A stretch of DNA of 64,000 nt from Methylomonas sp. ZR1 (GTDB lineage: Bacteria > Pseudomonadota > Gammaproteobacteria > Methylococcales > Methylomonadaceae). Position numbers and translations under genes: made by a program. Below are positions 43,637 to 52,603 of this stretch, one piece after another. Position 1 is the stretch's first letter. Each line of letters starts with the position of its first letter. The stretch is from contig NZ_RCST01000001.1 in NCBI RefSeq assembly GCF_013141865.1, positions 124,001 to 188,000 of the forward strand, read 5' to 3'. The notes beneath the pieces are model-generated. The model ran no database searches and had not been told where the DNA came from. It saw only the letters and a list, made by a program, of their open reading frames with translations.

Positions 43637-44314
43637 ATGACAACAGAACATAGCTATCCCTACAAAATTAACGGTCAACCGGCTAACACCCTTGATAAAA
43701 CTCCTACTGCAGGTCAGGTGTTAGCCGATGCCTGCTTTGAACCAGCGGAAGATTTTGTACTGATCATGCGCACTGCACATGGGACCCGCGTGGTCTCGTC
43801 GGATGAAATTCTTGAATTGACGGGATCAATCAAAGAATTTTTTGCCTTCGAAACGGGCACTGTATTTGAATTAACAGTCAATGGGCATTCAATCTGGTGG
43901 GGAAGCCCAAAAATTGAGATCGCGACAATACGCTCACTTGCAAATGTGAAGGAGGATGAAGACCTTATCTGGGAGCGTGTTGATGAAGAAGACCAGACGC
44001 TTGCGTTGCAAGGTTATTTTGATCTCAATGAAAGCGGTATCGAACACCTCAAAACACACAAGCGTCATAAGCCAGAAGTCGAGTATCACTATTTCGTAGA
44101 CGGTGTCGAATATCGCACTGATCAACCAGAGCTAACTGGCGCTCAAATTATGGCGAAAATTCCCGACTGGGATGCAGCTAATTCTTTGGTATTGGAAGGG
44201 GAAGGAACTGAGCCAGATGAGGTAATTCGCCCATCCACAATAGTAGAGTTTAAAGGGCGCGAAACACCTGCACATTTCGCTATTGTCCCACCCGCAACAT
44301 TTGGAATGCTATGA
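43637..44314 (+). CDS. Multi-ubiquitin (tandem Ubl) protein
   Basis: A 225-aa protein with three beta-grasp repeats of 65-75 residues, starting at about residues 8 (YPYKINGQ), 77 (FELTVNGH) and 149 (YHYFVDGV). They share the (V/I)(N/D)G turn and, in the first and third, an ELTG-type segment. This fits the Multi_ubiq family. The C-terminus is PPATFG followed by ML, so removal of two residues would expose a terminal Gly for E1 activation. GAGGA precedes the ATG. It is the first gene of a five-gene operon and its stop overlaps the E2 start (ATGA). Confidence 0.85.
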   Translation: MTTEHSYPYKINGQPANTLDKTPTAGQVLADACFEPAEDFVLIMRTAHGTRVVSSDEILELTGSIKEFFAFETGTVFELTVNGHSIWWGSPKIEIATIRSLANVKEDEDLIWERVDEEDQTLALQGYFDLNESGIEHLKTHKRHKPEVEYHYFVDGVEYRTDQPELTGAQIMAKIPDWDAANSLVLEGEGTEPDEVIRPSTIVEFKGRETPAHFAIVPPATFGML

Positions 44315-44697
44315 AATCTGTTCAGGACCAGTTTACGTCACTGATCGAGGTTTTTCCTGACTCCAAAATGACCGGTGAGAACGGATGTCATCTCGTAGTT
44401 ATTCCTTCCGTAACGTTACCACAAGGGTGGTCAGCCCCAGAGACTCATATTCGTTTCGTTGTTCCTAATGGTTACCCATATGCCTCTCCAGACTGTTTCT
44501 GGGCAGATCACTCATTGCGGCTGGAAAATGGACAAATGCCACAAAATGCACAGATCGGCCAAGTCGTACCCGGGCAACCTGACGCGCAGACATTATGGTT
44601 TTCCTGGCATGTGGCTAATGGGGCATGGAATGCAGCAACCTGCGACTTGTTAACGTATGTGAAAATTATTAGAAGCCGATTCGTGGAGCTGAAATGA
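44311..44697 (+). CDS. Prokaryotic E2-like protein (family E type)
   Basis: A 128-aa E2-fold protein. The FVVPNGYPYASPDCFWAD segment matches the conserved PxxYP…P part of E2 enzymes. TLWFSWHVANGAWNAATCDL near the end fits the prokaryotic E2 family E pattern. The three cysteines are in NGCHL, PDCFW and ATCDL; none is in an obvious canonical E2 position, so the acceptor residue may differ. It would receive the Ubl from the E1 encoded next and pass it to targets. ATGA overlaps at both ends. Confidence 0.78.
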   Translation: MKSVQDQFTSLIEVFPDSKMTGENGCHLVVIPSVTLPQGWSAPETHIRFVVPNGYPYASPDCFWADHSLRLENGQMPQNAQIGQVVPGQPDAQTLWFSWHVANGAWNAATCDLLTYVKIIRSRFVELK

Positions 44698-46010
44698 CTG
44701 AAATTGTTGTTGGGGTATCGACAATTACCGCCTTAATAAACTCACTTCAAGCGGACACTGAGAGAGGGGCAGCATTATATTTGTGTTATGACGCGGTTAG
44801 TAATCGATATCTGGTACACGACATAGAAATCGCAAATGAAGCAGATGTACTTTCTGCGTCAGAAATCGAAATTACCTTTGCGCCGCAGTTTCTAACTCGC
44901 ATAACTAGGCGTGCTCGCGAACAAAAACAACATTTGGCGCTGCTGCATACGCATCCCAAGGGGGCAACAGAGTTTTCTTTAATAGATGATGCAACCGAAT
45001 TTGGGCTTGTCGAATTTATAAAAAAGCGTATTCCTGATGGAGACGCGTTCTCAATGATACTCTGCGATGGAAAACTAAAAGCTCGGTGGTTTGGAACTCA
45101 AGAATCTATTTCTGTGCGGCAAATTGGCTCAATAATCACTTTTCCAGCCACGAGAAATTCAGAGGACGAAAATAACGAACGCTATGACCGACAAGTTCGA
45201 GCATTTGGCGAGCACGGTCAAAGGGTATTACGCAATTTATCGGTTGTAATCGTTGGCTTGGGAGGAACTGGATCGGTCGCCGTGCAACAATTAGCGCATC
45301 TTGGTGTTGGGACGTTTATTCTCATTGACCCTGACACTGTAGAAGAAACCAATTTGAATCGTGTAGTTGGTACGCAGCCTGAATCCGTTGGAAAATCGAA
45401 GATTGATGTTGCGTCCATCCTTATTCGCACAATTAACCCATCCGCTCAAGTTCATATTTACGCGGATTCCGTCATTACCGAAAGCGCAAGGCGATTAATG
45501 TGCTCGGCGGACTGCATTTTTATGTGTACTGATTCTCACGTGAGCAGAGCCTTTTTATCGGAATTTGCTTTCCAATATCTCATTCCCGCATTCGATATCG
45601 GCGTATCAATTACCTTGAGAGATAATCACGTTTACGCTGTAACAGGACGCACCCAAATGCTAGCTCCCGGTTTACCGTGCCTTCTATGCAGTAATGCACT
45701 CGATGCGCGAGTCATCCGCGAAGAATTAATGACTCCAGAACAACGTGAATCTGATCCGTACTTTAATGGTGGAGGCGGTGTTAACCAACCAGCTGTTATT
45801 TCCATCAATAGTACGATGGTATCTTTGGCGGTGACAATGTTTCTAGCTGCATTCACAGGAACTCCCGTGCGCGCCAGATGGCAATCCTACGATGCATTAA
45901 CGGGTAATGTGCGCGTGTTTGCTACTAAACCTGATCCTGATTGCCCTATCTGCGGGGCGAATGGCGTTATAGCTGCTGGGGATTCACGGCATTTGAGCTT
46001 TTTAGAATGA
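44694..46010 (+). CDS. JAB peptidase - ThiF/E1 fusion
   Basis: A 438-aa two-domain protein. The N-terminal JAB/MPN metalloprotease has a full JAMM motif, HTHPKGATEFSLIDD, near residue 85. The C-terminal E1-like domain starts near residue 165, with the nucleotide loop GLGGTGS at about 188, IDPDTVEETNLNRVVG, and zinc pairs CLLC and CPIC. It would trim the Ubl precursor and adenylate the exposed Gly. Both catalytic centres appear intact. The last bases overlap the start of the kinase-like gene (ATGA). Confidence 0.88.
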   Translation: MTEIVVGVSTITALINSLQADTERGAALYLCYDAVSNRYLVHDIEIANEADVLSASEIEITFAPQFLTRITRRAREQKQHLALLHTHPKGATEFSLIDDATEFGLVEFIKKRIPDGDAFSMILCDGKLKARWFGTQESISVRQIGSIITFPATRNSEDENNERYDRQVRAFGEHGQRVLRNLSVVIVGLGGTGSVAVQQLAHLGVGTFILIDPDTVEETNLNRVVGTQPESVGKSKIDVASILIRTINPSAQVHIYADSVITESARRLMCSADCIFMCTDSHVSRAFLSEFAFQYLIPAFDIGVSITLRDNHVYAVTGRTQMLAPGLPCLLCSNALDARVIREELMTPEQRESDPYFNGGGGVNQPAVISINSTMVSLAVTMFLAAFTGTPVRARWQSYDALTGNVRVFATKPDPDCPICGANGVIAAGDSRHLSFLE

Positions 46011-47530
46011 AGAGACGTATGAGTATGCCTGGAAAACTTTTGTGGTATGGTCCAACTCCATTACCTGGCATCTTTGATAGGTTAAACAAGCGGGGTTTCA
46101 CGGTACTGGAGAATCCAGATGTAGCCGATCTCAATGATTCATTGCTTGGCGTAACCTCAATCGTGGTATTCAGCCATGAAGCGAATGATGCGAGATTCAA
46201 TCAGGTTACTTATAGACAACTGCCACGCTTTATTAATCATGGAATCCTTGTCCTTATTTTAGCTAATCGCAAAGATAAATCGCGAATTCATGAAGAATAT
46301 TTAAAACTAATTGACCCTGTATTCCCTTGGGACGAAGAAGTAACCTTTCTAAACGATTTAAGGCAACAAAATTTCGACAATATTATAGAGTATCAACCGG
46401 CTCTAAAATGGAAGCACATCAACATTGTGGAACTCGACCATTCCGAAAAGCTTAAATCGGATGAGCGTCTTTTGATTTGTCGAGCCTTTCAGAATGCGGA
46501 AGAATTACGCATTCATGAACTTCAATCCGGATTCACTACATCCCGAGTTTTCATGGCTTACGAAAAACGGAGATTGAGTTCGACCGCTCACTGGACACTA
46601 CCACGTTTAGTTAAAATTGGGGAGCGCAAAGTGCTAGAGCTTGAAGTTGGAGCCATGAAGGATGCTTCACCATTCATACCGTTTGAGTTAAGGCCAAATC
46701 TTGAAGTGTATGTAGAAGGATTTTCAAAGTCAGTTTATGTCGCAGACTTCGTTGAAAACTCTGAATCTATGTTAATTGCTGCAAGAGCTGGCCGGGCAGA
46801 AAATGCAATTTCCAATTTATTTAATCGAACACTACTACGTTGGCGTGACATTGCTTGGCAGAAAACCAAGTCTAATGAATCACTCGCACTGGCTGCCGAA
46901 CGACTTGGAATAATTTCTCCCGATAAAATTCAAAAGGATTATTTGGATTCTGAGCCAATTCAAAATGCAGGAATTAATGTCAATACACTATGGGCGACTC
47001 TTAAAAATATTTCATTCGAGCATCGATCCGCCATTATTCATGGCGACCTACATGGTGACAATATTCGAGTGCGTGGTGATGACGCAATCTTAATTGATCT
47101 TGGTGAAGTGAAGGGAACTAATGAGTTTGGAAAGGGAGCTCCGATTTGTTTCGACGTAGCAATGCTAGAGGTAGCATTAGTTTTTACCTGCACGGATGAA
47201 GAAAATGCGAGTCAACAGTTTAAACTAAAAGAATGGGAACAAAATATCCGTCCATTTTACGAACTCGACGCAATCTTGCGCACACCCGATCGGGATTCAG
47301 CGCCCAGACCTGACTTTTGGCTTTTCGGTTGTTTGCAACGGGTTCGCGCCTTTAGTATTTATGAACAGAGCGACCCGCACGAGTATGCTATCGCTTTAGT
47401 GATTGCGCTGTGGCGATGGTGCAAATTTTCACCTAAGTCAATCACCGATAGAGGACGTCGCGTTGTTGCATTAGAAATTGGCGCACATATTATCAGCCAA
47501 ATCAAGACCCAAAGAGAAAAGTTCCCATGA
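46007..47530 (+). CDS. Receiver-like / APH-kinase-like protein in the ubiquitin operon
   Basis: A 507-aa protein from the ATG at 46007, which overlaps the E1 stop; an earlier start at 45941 would lie inside the E1 gene. Residues about 8-105 look like a response-regulator-type fold (KLLWYGPTPLPGIFDRLNKRG). The C-terminal half has a phosphotransferase core: HGDLHGDN at 345-352 (catalytic loop) and IDLGE at 363 (metal site), as in aminoglycoside phosphotransferases. No clear Lys loop is picked out by eye. An APH-like kinase is not part of the multi-ubiquitin operons I know; it could be the effector, a modifier of the Ubl, or a target selector. Confidence 0.65.
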   Translation: MKRRMSMPGKLLWYGPTPLPGIFDRLNKRGFTVLENPDVADLNDSLLGVTSIVVFSHEANDARFNQVTYRQLPRFINHGILVLILANRKDKSRIHEEYLKLIDPVFPWDEEVTFLNDLRQQNFDNIIEYQPALKWKHINIVELDHSEKLKSDERLLICRAFQNAEELRIHELQSGFTTSRVFMAYEKRRLSSTAHWTLPRLVKIGERKVLELEVGAMKDASPFIPFELRPNLEVYVEGFSKSVYVADFVENSESMLIAARAGRAENAISNLFNRTLLRWRDIAWQKTKSNESLALAAERLGIISPDKIQKDYLDSEPIQNAGINVNTLWATLKNISFEHRSAIIHGDLHGDNIRVRGDDAILIDLGEVKGTNEFGKGAPICFDVAMLEVALVFTCTDEENASQQFKLKEWEQNIRPFYELDAILRTPDRDSAPRPDFWLFGCLQRVRAFSIYEQSDPHEYAIALVIALWRWCKFSPKSITDRGRRVVALEIGAHIISQIKTQREKFP

Positions 47531-48051
47531 AAAAAAAAGCTAAAAGAATTCGGGACAGAGGCACTGTATCTCACCGTCGTGATGCCGATACCTTAATGGA
47601 ACAGCCTGGCGATTTCGTTCTAGTAAATCGAGGTGTGCTCCGGTCATTTGTTATGCGTTGTCCTGATGGCTGTGGAGAGACGCTCACGATCAATCTGGAT
47701 GCGCGCACAGATAAAGCTTGGCGCTTTTATCGGAAACGCAACCAGATTTCGGTGTTTCCCTCAGTATGGCGTGACACCGGCTGCTGCAGCCATTTCATCA
47801 TATGGAATCATGTTATTGTCTGGTGTGACAAGTATTGGGATGATAGTGACGTCATCGTAGAAGATGAGATCGAATTACGAAGAAGGGTGCTGTCAGTTTG
47901 CACCAAAGACTGGCTGCACTATACGCAGATAGCAGAAAAACTGGACGAAGTACCTTGGGACATTAACTGGACATGCTCGCAGCTAGTTCGTCGTGCTAAT
48001 GCCTTGGTGGAGGGCAATGATAAGTTGCGTGGTTTTTTCAGGGTACCCTAG
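47527..48051 (+). CDS. DUF6527-family protein
   Basis: A 174-aa protein. The features of DUF6527 are visible: RCPDGCGETLTINLD near residue 44, ISVFPSVWRDTGCCSHFIIW near 75, and a WCD end to the core. The N-terminus is strongly basic. DUF6527 genes occur in bacterial ubiquitination-like operons, where a peptidase or deconjugating role has been proposed. It closes the operon and overlaps the kinase-like gene by 4 bases (ATGA). The last 55 residues form a helical extension. Confidence 0.8.
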   Translation: MKKKAKRIRDRGTVSHRRDADTLMEQPGDFVLVNRGVLRSFVMRCPDGCGETLTINLDARTDKAWRFYRKRNQISVFPSVWRDTGCCSHFIIWNHVIVWCDKYWDDSDVIVEDEIELRRRVLSVCTKDWLHYTQIAEKLDEVPWDINWTCSQLVRRANALVEGNDKLRGFFRVP

Positions 48052-48266
48052 ATCTGATTATGTGCTGAAAAATTGGTCGTCCTGATAAATGACTAATTTA
48101 TTGATATGACTAGCAGTTTTTGATTCAGAATTAATGGCGGCTTTGAAATCGGAATAGGCAGCTGATTTAATTGAAATATACAGAATATTTTATAAATTCA
48201 ACAAATATTCGCCACTATGTCCTATTTTTACACGCATGTTGGCTGTATGCGATTGAGAGATTTTTC

Positions 48267-48830
48267 ATGAATAAAGAACTCGAATTAGAACAAGAAAATG
48301 CTCGCAAAAACTCTGAAATCGTTATTATCCGATTACCAAACAGACTGGCAAAGAGAGAAGGCTTGTTGCTAACGAAGTTTTTTAATCATCAAGGTAATCC
48401 GTTAACGAAGCTTAAGGATCTCTACAGCTTTATGGATGAATTATTTTCTTTTGTTCATCAATTCACTCCCTGCAAAAAGGGTTGCAGTTCATGTTGTTAC
48501 TACGACGTATCTATTTCTGAACTTGAAATTCAATACATTGAGGGTGCTACGAAAATCAAGCGATCAAAAAATCCTAAGCAGTCTTCGACTTTCCATGGTA
48601 CACCCTGTCCATTTTTGAAAGCTGGTGTTTGCAGTATTTATGAGTATCGGCCGTTTTTTTGCCGTCAACATGTAGCCCTTACCCGAACATCAATATGGTG
48701 TCATCCTGATAAATGCGGCACTGGCGATTTTACACTTTTAAAATTTTCCGAAATACTCAGAAGTTACAACTTCATCATTCGTGAAAATGATAATGCTTCG
48801 ATTTTCGACATCCGTCAAATATTTCAATAG
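48267..48830 (+). CDS. YkgJ-type CxxC cluster protein
   Basis: A 187-aa protein from the ATG at 48267 (MNKELELEQE); an in-frame start at 48171 lies in AT-rich sequence and is less likely. The YkgJ signature is PCKKGCSSCCYYDVS near residue 69, followed by CPFLKAGVCSIYEYRPFFCRQH and a further C pair, enough cysteines to bind zinc or an iron-sulfur cluster. Function unknown. It is separated from the ubiquitin operon by about 215 bases without clear structure, so membership is uncertain. Confidence 0.72.
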   Translation: MNKELELEQENARKNSEIVIIRLPNRLAKREGLLLTKFFNHQGNPLTKLKDLYSFMDELFSFVHQFTPCKKGCSSCCYYDVSISELEIQYIEGATKIKRSKNPKQSSTFHGTPCPFLKAGVCSIYEYRPFFCRQHVALTRTSIWCHPDKCGTGDFTLLKFSEILRSYNFIIRENDNASIFDIRQIFQ

Positions 48831-49042
48831 TTGAAGACCATGCAAAACCAGGCGGTGCACTATTTCGGTATTTTATTCAAAATAACTATTTATGGGTGTT
48901 TTACGACTGGTTACGCTGGCGAATGCTCCCGATCTATTAACTGCCGCCTCAGATTTATATGCCTCCTATTAATAGCTGAGCGATGATTAGAATCAATGGT
49001 CCCATTCCAAGTTGGACACTCTAAAACCATAAAGCAACCGAC

Positions 49043-52000
49043 ATGACCGAATCAAATCACATCAGCCCACTGGATAGCGGTATTGCCGTGATTCATTCCA
49101 ATCAACTGGAAGAACTCCTGGATGTCGTGGAATATTGGCTACGCCAACACCCGCTAGCCCCCTTGGAGAACGAGATTTTCCTGGTGCAGAGCAATGGCAT
49201 GGGGCAGTGGTTAAAACAAAATTTGGCTCAAAACGCCTTATTAGGCATTGTCGCCGCGACTAAAGTGCAATTGCCCTCGTTGTTCATATGGAGTGCCTAT
49301 CGTGCGGTATTGGGCGAGCAAATTCCCAAAGAGCAACTCCTGGCCAAAGCCCCACTGATTTGGCGTTTGTATCGTTTGTTGCCCAAGCTGATTACTCAAT
49401 CTGGTTTTGAAACCCTGGCCAGCTTTTTGGCGGATGACAGCAACAGCCGTAAACGCTATCAACTAGCCGAACAACTTGCGGATCTGTTCGACCAATATCA
49501 GGTGTACCGTTCGGACTGGATGTCGGATTGGGCCGAAGGGAATGATGTGTTGCGCAACGCCCACGGTGAGATCAAGCCTCTACCCGAACAACAGCACTGG
49601 CAAGCCCTTTTATGGCGGGCGGTGCTTAAGGATTTGGGCGAGGAATCCATGCTGTTCGCCAGTCGCGCTTCAGTACATGCGCAGTTTATGACGCATATCG
49701 ACACGCTGGAACAGCGTCCTGCGGGGATTCCTCGGCGGATTATTTTGTTTGGGTTATCGTCCCTGCCGCAACAATCGCTAGAAGTGTTGGCCAAGCTGGG
49801 TAAGTTTTGTCAGATTGTGTTGTTTGTCCATAACCCTTGCCAGCATTATTGGGCCGACATAATCGAAGACAAAGAACTCCTCAAAGCCGAGCGGCGGCGT
49901 CAGTCCTATAAAGCGGGGATGACGTCTTCATTGACCGTCGAAGAACTGCATCTGCATGCGCCGCCATTATTGGCCGCCTGGGGTAAACAGGGGCGTGATT
50001 ACATTCGATTGCTGGACCATTTTGATGAAACCCAGCACTATAAACACTGGCATTGGCCGCAGAACAAAATCGATCTATTCAAAGACTATGGGGAACTCGG
50101 TCAACGCAGCTTATTGCAACATCTCCAGCAATCCATTCTCGATCTGGAGCCTTTGCCGGAAGAGCCCATGCTCCTACCCGCAGCGGATGATTCCATCGCC
50201 TTTCATATCGCCCACAGCCCGCAGCGTGAAGTCGAAATTCTGTACGATCAGTTGCTCGCCCGTTTTGCCGCTGCCAAACAACACCGGGAACCGCTTTACC
50301 CGCGCGATGTGATTGTGATGGTGCCGGACATCAATCAATATGCGCCGCATATCCGCGCGGTGTTTGGCCAGATTCAAGCGGATGATCCGCGCTATATTCC
50401 CTACAGTTTGGCCGACCAACAGCAACGCGGTCAAAACCCCATGCTGGTGGCCGTCGAGGCCTTACTGAATTTACCCGAATCGCGTTTTGCCGTCAGCGAA
50501 TTTCTGGGCTTGCTGGAAGTGCCGGCACTGCGAGCCCGTTTTGCTATCGATGAAGCGGCAATTCCCAAATTACATCAATGGATAGAAGAAGCCGGCATTC
50601 GTTGGGGCTTGAATGCCGAACAACGCACCCAAGCGGTGAGTATGCCGTCCCATCTGGAGGCCAATACCTGGCAGTTTGGTTTACGCCGAATGTTATTGGG
50701 TTATGCGGTGGGTACCGGCGAGGCCTTTGCACAGATCGAGCCTTATGCGGAAATTGGCGGGCTTGAGGCGCAATGGGTGGGCGACTTATCCTTTCTGCTG
50801 GAGTCGCTTGAGAAATACGCCTTGTTACTCAAGCGTGAACAAAATATCAAAGATTGGCAACGGACCTTGTTAGCGCTGCTGGAGGACCTTTTTAGCGTCA
50901 GCAACGACCAGGAACGAAAAACCCTGGAAATCCTGACCAGTTCCTTAGCTAAGTGGGGCCAGTCCTGCGAGCAAGCGGGCTTAATGGAAACGGATACGAT
51001 GCCGATTAATGTGGTGCGTGAGGCCTGGCTCTCCAGCGTGGATGAACCGTCCTTGCATCAACGCTTCCTCAGTGGCCGCGTCAACTTCTGTACCTTGATG
51101 CCGATGCGCGCCATTCCGTTCCGGCTGATTTGCCTGTTGGGCATGAATGATGGCGACTATCCGCGCAATCAACAAGCGCCCAGCTTTGATCTGATGAGTC
51201 ACCGAGGCCAATATCGTCCCGGCGACCGTTCGCGCCGGCAGGACGATCAGTACCTGTTTCTGGAGGCCATATTGTCGGCAAGGCAGCAGCTGTATATCAG
51301 CTGGGTGGGACGCAGCATACGCGATAACAGTGAGCGACCGCCTTCCGTGTTGATCAGTCAATTACGCGAAGTGTTAGCTCAGGGATGGCGGCTTGCGGAT
51401 GAGGTTTCCTTACTGGCGTCCTTGACCGTCGAACATCCATTGCAACCGTTTAGCCTGGCCTATGTCTTGCAAAATCGAGATCCAAGGCTGTTTACCTATG
51501 CGCGGGAATGGTATGAGCCGGCAACGGATAGCCATTTATCCGAGCGATCCGTACCCAATCCGGAAGAAAAAGGGTTTACGCTTACCCTGGAGTCGCTTGC
51601 TCGTTTTTTGAAAGCCCCGGTCAAAGCCTTCTGCAATCATACCCTGAAGTTTGGCTTCGATGAGGAAACGGTCACCAGCGAAGATCATGAACCCTTTGGC
51701 TTTGACGCGTTGCAAGCCTATGTATTGAGTGAAGCCTTGCTGCAACGCTTAAACAGCGAACAGGCGAACGGCGCCGATCTCGATGACACCGCGGCGTTTT
51801 TTACCCAGCAACAATCCGCCATGGCCCAGCAGGGCTTGCTGCCTTTAGGCGGGTTTGCTCAGGCCACCTATGACGCCATCAGCGAACCGGTCAAATTGGC
51901 TTGGCAGCAGTACCAAGCAATACTGCCCGTCTGGTCCAGCGAACTCGAAGCTCATGCCACCCATTTGCCGCCCTTTACCCTGGCCGATGGGGTGACGGTA

Positions 52001-52603
52001 CAGTTGACGGGTGATTTGAGCCAGTTACGGCGTAGCAGCGATCAGCAGGGGGATGGCTTGATTTATTTGACCGCTCAGCGATTGATCAATAAAGACAAGA
52101 CCCTCAAATACCCCAATTTGTTATTACATTGGGTGCAACATCTGGCGGCGTGTGCCGATCATTTACCGGTACAGACGCTGGTGATTGCCGCCGATACGGT
52201 GATTGAAATCCCCGCCATTGATCAAGCCGAAGCTTATGCGCACCTGCAATCCCTGGTCGAAGCGTATCACCAAGGCATGCAAGCCCCGTTGCCGGTGGCC
52301 TGCAAAACCGCTTTTGCCTGGCTGGCCGCCGCTGCCAACAGTGATCAGGATAAAGCCCTGGAAAAAGCCATCAGCCGATACCAAGGGGACGATTGGACGC
52401 CAGGGGAGGTAGATTATGATGCCTATCTGACACGATTCTTTCCGGATTTTGCCAGTTTAAACCAAAGCCCTCAGGAAACCGCTCAAAAGTCGGGTCAAAA
52501 CACCGATCAAGACAAGGCTTTTCAATATTGGGTGGAAACGCTGTATCAACCGGCCTTTAATCAAATCCAGCAAACCGAAATCGCACAGGGAGCGTCAGAA
52601 TGA
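49043..52603 (+). CDS. recC: Exodeoxyribonuclease V subunit RecC
   Basis: A 1186-aa RecC, close to the E. coli length of 1122. It starts with the UvrD-like inactive helicase region (EIFLVQSNGMGQWLKQNLAQ near residue 45), includes the conserved TLMPMRAIPFRLICLLGMNDGDYPR near 690, and ends with the inactive nuclease fold. RecC recognises Chi and splits the strands in RecBCD. The recB gene overlaps its stop by 4 bases. High GC compared with the genes before and after suggests a separate origin from the ubiquitin operon. Confidence 0.93.
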   Translation: MTESNHISPLDSGIAVIHSNQLEELLDVVEYWLRQHPLAPLENEIFLVQSNGMGQWLKQNLAQNALLGIVAATKVQLPSLFIWSAYRAVLGEQIPKEQLLAKAPLIWRLYRLLPKLITQSGFETLASFLADDSNSRKRYQLAEQLADLFDQYQVYRSDWMSDWAEGNDVLRNAHGEIKPLPEQQHWQALLWRAVLKDLGEESMLFASRASVHAQFMTHIDTLEQRPAGIPRRIILFGLSSLPQQSLEVLAKLGKFCQIVLFVHNPCQHYWADIIEDKELLKAERRRQSYKAGMTSSLTVEELHLHAPPLLAAWGKQGRDYIRLLDHFDETQHYKHWHWPQNKIDLFKDYGELGQRSLLQHLQQSILDLEPLPEEPMLLPAADDSIAFHIAHSPQREVEILYDQLLARFAAAKQHREPLYPRDVIVMVPDINQYAPHIRAVFGQIQADDPRYIPYSLADQQQRGQNPMLVAVEALLNLPESRFAVSEFLGLLEVPALRARFAIDEAAIPKLHQWIEEAGIRWGLNAEQRTQAVSMPSHLEANTWQFGLRRMLLGYAVGTGEAFAQIEPYAEIGGLEAQWVGDLSFLLESLEKYALLLKREQNIKDWQRTLLALLEDLFSVSNDQERKTLEILTSSLAKWGQSCEQAGLMETDTMPINVVREAWLSSVDEPSLHQRFLSGRVNFCTLMPMRAIPFRLICLLGMNDGDYPRNQQAPSFDLMSHRGQYRPGDRSRRQDDQYLFLEAILSARQQLYISWVGRSIRDNSERPPSVLISQLREVLAQGWRLADEVSLLASLTVEHPLQPFSLAYVLQNRDPRLFTYAREWYEPATDSHLSERSVPNPEEKGFTLTLESLARFLKAPVKAFCNHTLKFGFDEETVTSEDHEPFGFDALQAYVLSEALLQRLNSEQANGADLDDTAAFFTQQQSAMAQQGLLPLGGFAQATYDAISEPVKLAWQQYQAILPVWSSELEAHATHLPPFTLADGVTVQLTGDLSQLRRSSDQQGDGLIYLTAQRLINKDKTLKYPNLLLHWVQHLAACADHLPVQTLVIAADTVIEIPAIDQAEAYAHLQSLVEAYHQGMQAPLPVACKTAFAWLAAAANSDQDKALEKAISRYQGDDWTPGEVDYDAYLTRFFPDFASLNQSPQETAQKSGQNTDQDKAFQYWVETLYQPAFNQIQQTEIAQGASE

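Noticed and set aside
43637..48051. Ubiquitin-like operon as a CBASS or Bil system
   Set aside because: No cyclase gene is present, and the Ubl is a tandem multi-ubiquitin with DUF6527, a different arrangement from BilABCD.
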